From assembly GCF_001552275.1 (NCBI RefSeq), contig NZ_BCQW01000016.1, positions 1 through 64,000 on the forward strand: a DNA stretch of 64,000 nt, read 5' to 3'. Shown here one piece after another: positions 60,979-64,000 of this stretch (position 1 is the stretch's first letter; each line of letters begins with the position of its first letter). Made by a program: the position numbers and the translations under genes. Under the pieces are notes generated by a model. That model saw only the letters and a program-made list of their open reading frames with translations. It ran no database searches and was not told the DNA's origin. Source of the stretch: Amphibacillus sediminis NBRC 103570 (GTDB taxonomy: Bacteria; Bacillota; Bacilli; Bacillales; Amphibacillaceae).

Positions 60979-61514
60979 ATGAGGAAAATTATTGCATCAA
61001 AATTTGTTACATGGATGGCATTATGGAATCACCAGACAAATGGTCATTTGATTATTTAAGCGAAGAACAAGAGAGATTTAAGTTCAAGGCACTTGCTGAA
61101 AGTGGCGCATTGTTATTAGGAAGAAACACTTATGAACAGTTCGCCAAGGCCTGGCCGTCAATTACTTGTGAATCAGGCTACGCTGACATGATGAATAACT
61201 ATCCGAAATACGTCGTTACATCAACTTTGAAGGAAGCTAAATGGAATAACACAACACTAATTAAAGACAACATATTTGATGAAATTACCAAGTTAAAACA
61301 ACAGCCAGGTAAAGATATTTTAATTTTCGGAAGTGCAGAACTTGTTTATACTCTAACTCACCAAAACCTCATTGATGAGTACAAACTAATGATCTTCCCC
61401 ACTATTGTTGGAAATGGCAAGCGTATTTTCGAAGAAGGAAGCTCGCGTAAATCTCTACAACATGTTAAAACCGACACGTTTGATTCAGGGGTTGTTGTTC
61501 TCACATATACGTGA
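60979..61514 (+). pseudogene. RibD C-terminal/DHFR-like reductase with a one-base frameshift
   Basis: A perfect AGGAGG and ATG at 60979 start MRKIIASKFVT, the normal N-terminus of the family. The frame is then lost near 61009-61010, and the rest (MDGIMESPDKW, GALLLGRNTYEQFAKAWP, YPKYVVTST, ILIFGSAELVYTL, MIFPTIVGNGKRIFEEG) runs in another frame to 61514. One lost base between GTTAC and ATGGAT explains this exactly. Intact relatives (YwjB/YyaP type) are NADPH reductases of unknown substrate. Confidence 0.82.
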
Positions 61515-61709
61515 TTTAAACATGGAAAGGAGGCTAGCTGGTGATCTCCTATCCTTTTCTTTAGCTCTGTTAAATAATATGGTTGATCATTTGTAGAATA
61601 CTGTTTAGTTCATTATTTTTATCCCCCTGACTTGGTGGTCAGTTAATAAGAGGGATATAACTGTTTAGAAAAATATAATCATAGTGATACTAACCATGTA
61701 AAATATATA

Positions 61710-61738
61710 TTGACAACGTAATAATTAACACTTATAAT
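61710..61738 (+). promoter_or_regulatory. Consensus sigma-A promoter of tetR
   Basis: TTGACA (61710-61715), a 17-base spacer and TATAAT (61733-61738): perfect boxes. The operator begins 3 bases later. Confidence 0.8.
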
Positions 61739-61740
61739 GT

Positions 61741-61765
61741 GAATGAATAAAAAAAATATTCATTC
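61741..61765 (+). promoter_or_regulatory. TetR-type operator 1
   Basis: GAATGAAT-N9-ATTCATTC inverted repeat directly after the -10 box. The same repeat with the same spacing occurs at 62413-62437. Confidence 0.75.
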
Positions 61766-61787
61766 ATTAACCAGAGAGGTGCAAAAC

Positions 61788-62372
61788 TTGAACCAGATTG
61801 ATAAGCGAAAATTACTTTTTGATGCTGCGCGTGAACTGTTTTTGGAACAGGGGTTTAAAAAGACGAATGTTGCTGCAATTACCAAGCGTGCCGATGTGGC
61901 TGTAGGTACTTTTTACAAATACTTTGAATCCAAAGAACAAATATTTGTAGAGGTTTATCAGGCTGAAAATGAGGCGGCAAAGCGTAAAATTGTCTCACAA
62001 ATTGATCGTAATCAGCCGCCTAAGGAAATGATGAAACAATTTTTAAAAGCAGTCATACAGATGAGTGACGATAACGTCATTTTAGCTGAATGGTACCAGA
62101 ATACAGAAATTAGTCAGCTGATCATGGAGTATATTCAGGAGCCTGATTTCTGGAAGAACAGTTATGTTTACAGTTTTCTTATCGAAAATATTAAACGTTG
62201 GAGAGAGTCCGGTGAGTTCCGGCAGGATATCGATCTGGACACCATACTTGCCCTCTTCAATGCAGTGGTCGTGGTTGATAACCACAAGGAGGAAGTAGGC
62301 AGGCAGCATTATCCGCAAGTGTTGGAGCTACTAGCTGAAATGATCGTTGATGGATTAGCTGCAAATAAATAA
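61788..62372 (+). CDS. TetR-family transcriptional regulator
   Basis: About 194 residues. LFDAARELFLEQGFKKTNVA, then AITKRADVAVGTFYKYFESK, is the TetR helix-turn-helix, followed by an all-helical ligand domain. TTG at 61788 is preferred because GAGAGGTG lies 6 bases upstream. Starting at the ATG at 61743 would put the operator inside the gene and leave no room for an untranslated leader. It probably represses itself and the downstream membrane protein and ABC transporter unit. Confidence 0.85.
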   Translation: MNQIDKRKLLFDAARELFLEQGFKKTNVAAITKRADVAVGTFYKYFESKEQIFVEVYQAENEAAKRKIVSQIDRNQPPKEMMKQFLKAVIQMSDDNVILAEWYQNTEISQLIMEYIQEPDFWKNSYVYSFLIENIKRWRESGEFRQDIDLDTILALFNAVVVVDNHKEEVGRQHYPQVLELLAEMIVDGLAANK

Positions 62373-62402
62373 ACGCCATCGATTGTTGTGGCGTATATTT
62401 TT
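62373..62402 (+). terminator. Terminator after tetR
   Basis: ACGCCA / TGGCGT stem with a 10-nt loop, followed by ATATTTTT. Confidence 0.6.
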
Positions 62403-62412
62403 AAAGTGAAAT

Positions 62413-62437
62413 GAATGAATGAAAAATATATTCATTC
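62413..62437 (+). promoter_or_regulatory. TetR-type operator 2
   Basis: GAATGAAT-N9-ATTCATTC, identical arms and spacing to operator 1, about 65 bp before the ATG of the membrane protein. Confidence 0.75.
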
Positions 62438-62503
62438 AAGAAAGGGGTAGTTCACGTGCAAATTCAAACTGAGAAAATAACAAAACAAAAAGGAGGGCGT
62501 ACA

Positions 62504-62821
62504 ATGGGATTGCAAATTTTAGGGTGGTCATTGTTAGTTATCGGGGGCATCATTTCATTTTGGGGTGTATTTGAATTTCCAATGAATCAGTGGCTAGGAC
62601 TAGAATTTCTGAGCTTTGCTGTGAGCGGCATCGTATTGATCGCTGGTGGTCTAGCTATTCTCAAATCACCTGCCGTGCTAATTATTGCTGCTATTCTTAT
62701 TGCTGCTTTGTTGCTGGTACTTTATACATGGCAGGCTCCGATAGATTTTGGAGCATCCCTCATAACCTACGTTATTATCGCAGCACTTGCCATTTGGTTA
62801 ATCAGTCTCTTCCATAAATAA
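62504..62821 (+). CDS. Small membrane protein of the TetR regulon
   Basis: 105 residues with four hydrophobic helices (LQILGWSLLVIGGIISFWGV at the start), no charged pocket and no recognised family. ATG at 62504 is preferred because AAAGGAGGG lies upstream; a GTG at 62456 with AAAGGGG would add 16 polar residues. Its operator links it to the TetR gene. In related loci such proteins precede exporter genes; the ABC gene here is a relic. Confidence 0.65.
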   Translation: MGLQILGWSLLVIGGIISFWGVFEFPMNQWLGLEFLSFAVSGIVLIAGGLAILKSPAVLIIAAILIAALLLVLYTWQAPIDFGASLITYVIIAALAIWLISLFHK

Positions 62822-62859
62822 ACGGGAGGATGCTTTAACACGATGTTTAATTTTTAGTG

Positions 62860-63012
62860 ATAAAATATCAACTGGCTTAGCTATTGAAGCTAAAGACCTT
62901 GTAAAAATCATATGAAAAGCATCGAGTAGTGAATAAGGTGGATTTAAGCCTTCCTCAAGGAATACTATATGGCATTCTCGGAACAAATGGGGCAGGAAAA
63001 CAACAATGATGA
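62860..63012 (+). pseudogene. ABC transporter ATP-binding protein, N-terminal relic
   Basis: In pieces separated by stops and shifts one reads AIEAKDLVKI, then VDLSLPQGILYGILGTNGAG and KTTMMN, the start of an ABC ATPase including Walker A (GTNGAGKTT). The last Lys-Thr needs one added base. The rest of the gene is missing, so it is a dead end of the TetR-regulated operon. 63013-63124 has no assignable content. Confidence 0.65.
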
Positions 63013-63124
63013 ACGCTTTCTACATTGACTTCCATATCAATTTAATTGTTGTCTCACCATTAAAACGGCATCCAGCCCCTTTAAACGAGATGAAATTTGT
63101 TGACATTTTGGATATGGCATTAGT

Positions 63125-63652
63125 TTATTCATTATTTGCCCTAGTGAGTGAAGTATACTGGGCAAGATCAAACAACAGTGTGATAAAGCTTTTATGGTAC
63201 GGAATAAATTGTTCTTGGTCGATTAACGTTTTAATTTCTTGCAGTTCTGCCCATTTCACCTGCTTTACCTCTTCATATTGTAGGGTTAAGGCTGAAATAT
63301 CGATATCCTGCTTAATCAAATAAATATCGTCAAAACCATGGTGGAAATTTAAGGTCAATGCCGGACGAATATCTTGAAGGGTTAACTTTAGACCAATCTC
63401 CTCAAACACTTCTCTTTCAGCAGCCACTTGACTTGTATCACCAGAGACTGCGCTTCCTCCGACTGTGATATCCCACCTGTTTGGCCAGCCTAACTTAAAG
63501 GGCTGACGCTGTTGAATTAACATTTCACCATTTGAATTAAAGACACAGACATGGACAACCAAATGATAAGCTCCCGGTTCAAATTCCTCTCCTCTCATCA
63601 TTGTTCTTCCTGTTAAGTAACGGTTTTGATCATAAATATCCCAAAGTTCCAT
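63125..63652 (-). CDS. NUDIX hydrolase, isopentenyl-diphosphate-isomerase-like
   Basis: About 175 residues. GGSAVSGDTSQVAAEREVFE plus EIGL is a complete Nudix box (GX5EX7REUXEEXGU). The N-terminus ELWDIYDQNRYLTGRTM and CVFNSNGEMLIQQRQ place it in the YfcD/Idi-like group, which hydrolyses nucleoside or other diphosphates. ATG at 63652 is preferred over the TTG one codon earlier, with GGGGG upstream. Cytosolic and monocistronic. Confidence 0.85.
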   Translation of the reverse strand: MELWDIYDQNRYLTGRTMMRGEEFEPGAYHLVVHVCVFNSNGEMLIQQRQPFKLGWPNRWDITVGGSAVSGDTSQVAAEREVFEEIGLKLTLQDIRPALTLNFHHGFDDIYLIKQDIDISALTLQYEEVKQVKWAELQEIKTLIDQEQFIPYHKSFITLLFDLAQYTSLTRANNE

Positions 63653-63758
63653 CAAATGCCCCCTATTTCGTTAAGTTAATCAAATCCTATTTTGCTTGTC
63701 ATCTAACCGATAATCAAGTGGGGATTCTTTCAAGTACGCTAAATTTGGAATAAAAAAT

Positions 63759-63790
63759 ACCAGACACTTTGTGATAATATCGTGTCTGGT
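63759..63790 (-). terminator. Terminator of the ketopantoate reductase gene
   Basis: ACCAGACAC / GTGTCTGGT perfect arms with a 14-nt loop, followed by six Ts on the minus strand, 10 bases after the stop. Confidence 0.8.
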
Positions 63791-63799
63791 TTGGCTATC

Positions 63800-64000
63800 T
63801 TAACGTGTATATTGCTTCTCGATTTCAGCAATTTGCTGATATAACTTTTGATTAACTGGTGTTGCTACACCATAGCGTTTTCCAAGCTTAATAACTGTCC
63901 CACTAAATAGTTCTACTTCAGAGTAGCGCTTTGCCTCAAAATCCTGGCGCATAGATGGCATACCTTCAGGATGTAGGGTAGCTAGAATATCTAACCAGTA
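63800..64000 (-). CDS. 2-dehydropantoate 2-reductase, C-terminal end (partial)
   Basis: The minus-strand frame entering at base 64000 reads YWLDILATLHPEGMPSMRQD, then FEAKRYSEVELFSGTVIKLG and KRYGVATPVNQKLYQQI to TAA. The S-M-x-Q-D...E...G-x-x-x-x-x-G-x-x-x-G-V-x-T-P-V-N pattern is the C-terminal helical domain of PanE/ApbA ketopantoate reductases (pantothenate pathway, NADPH). The NADPH-binding half lies beyond the window. Confidence 0.82.
   Translation of the reverse strand, partial: YWLDILATLHPEGMPSMRQDFEAKRYSEVELFSGTVIKLGKRYGVATPVNQKLYQQIAEIEKQYTR

Noticed and set aside
62900-63323. Plus-strand ORF of 105 codons at 63006
   Set aside because: Antisense to the NUDIX gene with no ribosome site; only the ABC relic before it has protein similarity.

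Overview
The window is low-GC Gram-positive DNA from a spore-former-type Bacillaceae. Three things suggest this: AGGAGG-type ribosome binding sites, frequent TTG and GTG starts, and Bacillus-type families (YfhD, DUF4269, DUF1697, staygreen, PL9 and PL1 pectate lyases, permuted GH3). The genus cannot be fixed from sequence alone; a plant-polymer-degrading relative of Amphibacillus, Gracilibacillus or Halolactibacillus would fit. No rRNA, tRNA, CRISPR array, prophage or intact transposase gene was seen.

Layout. 1-3.4 kb: 3' end of a collagen-like surface protein, a GT2 glycosyltransferase and two unknown proteins. 3.4-19.6 kb: mostly minus-strand housekeeping and accessory genes (omega-amidase-like hydrolase, YfhD, GH3, MATE exporter with a structured leader, a frameshifted chromate transporter facing its PadR regulator, a staygreen homologue, HAD and DUF1697 pair, DUF72, chemoreceptor plus DUF5692). 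19.9-23.3 kb: a large GH2 enzyme. 23.9-27.6 kb: a plus-strand operon of XRE-TPR regulator, ApbE flavin transferase and two flavin reductase subunits, the second with a double flavinylation tail. 28-42.8 kb: small enzymes and regulators (GNATs, cupin, VOC, AKR/MerR, AraC, SDR, HxlR, DinB, HD). 43-60.7 kb: a carbohydrate region with PL9 and PL1 pectate lyases, LacZ, a LacI regulator, a DUF2264 protein and an FGGY kinase, several with cre-like sites that suggest CcpA control. 60.9-64 kb: a frameshifted RibD/DHFR-like gene, a TetR regulon with duplicated operators and an ABC transporter relic, a NUDIX hydrolase and the end of a ketopantoate reductase gene.

The main unusual feature is two families of short, gene-free, highly structured repeats spread through the intergenic regions. 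Family A (11 copies, about 200-250 bp when whole) lies next to TTTAT. Family B (9 copies, about 160-190 bp) lies next to TTTAA. Both have terminal hairpins and no ORF. All nine B copies and nine of eleven A copies point the same way. A has inserted twice into the same TTTATCGAGC hairpin of B, and removing one copy restores an uninterrupted B. This fits transposase-less derivatives of IS200/IS605-type single-strand transposons (PATE-like), perhaps moved in trans. Three B copies supply the stop codons of neighbouring genes. A third, older repeat (C) is also present.

Several genes carry single lesions: chrA (one base lost), the RibD-like gene (one base lost), an FAD oxidoreductase (in-frame TAG), an MFS remnant and an ABC remnant. 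This suggests a genome losing accessory functions, or some sequencing errors. All functional calls come from reading motifs by eye; no database search was possible.
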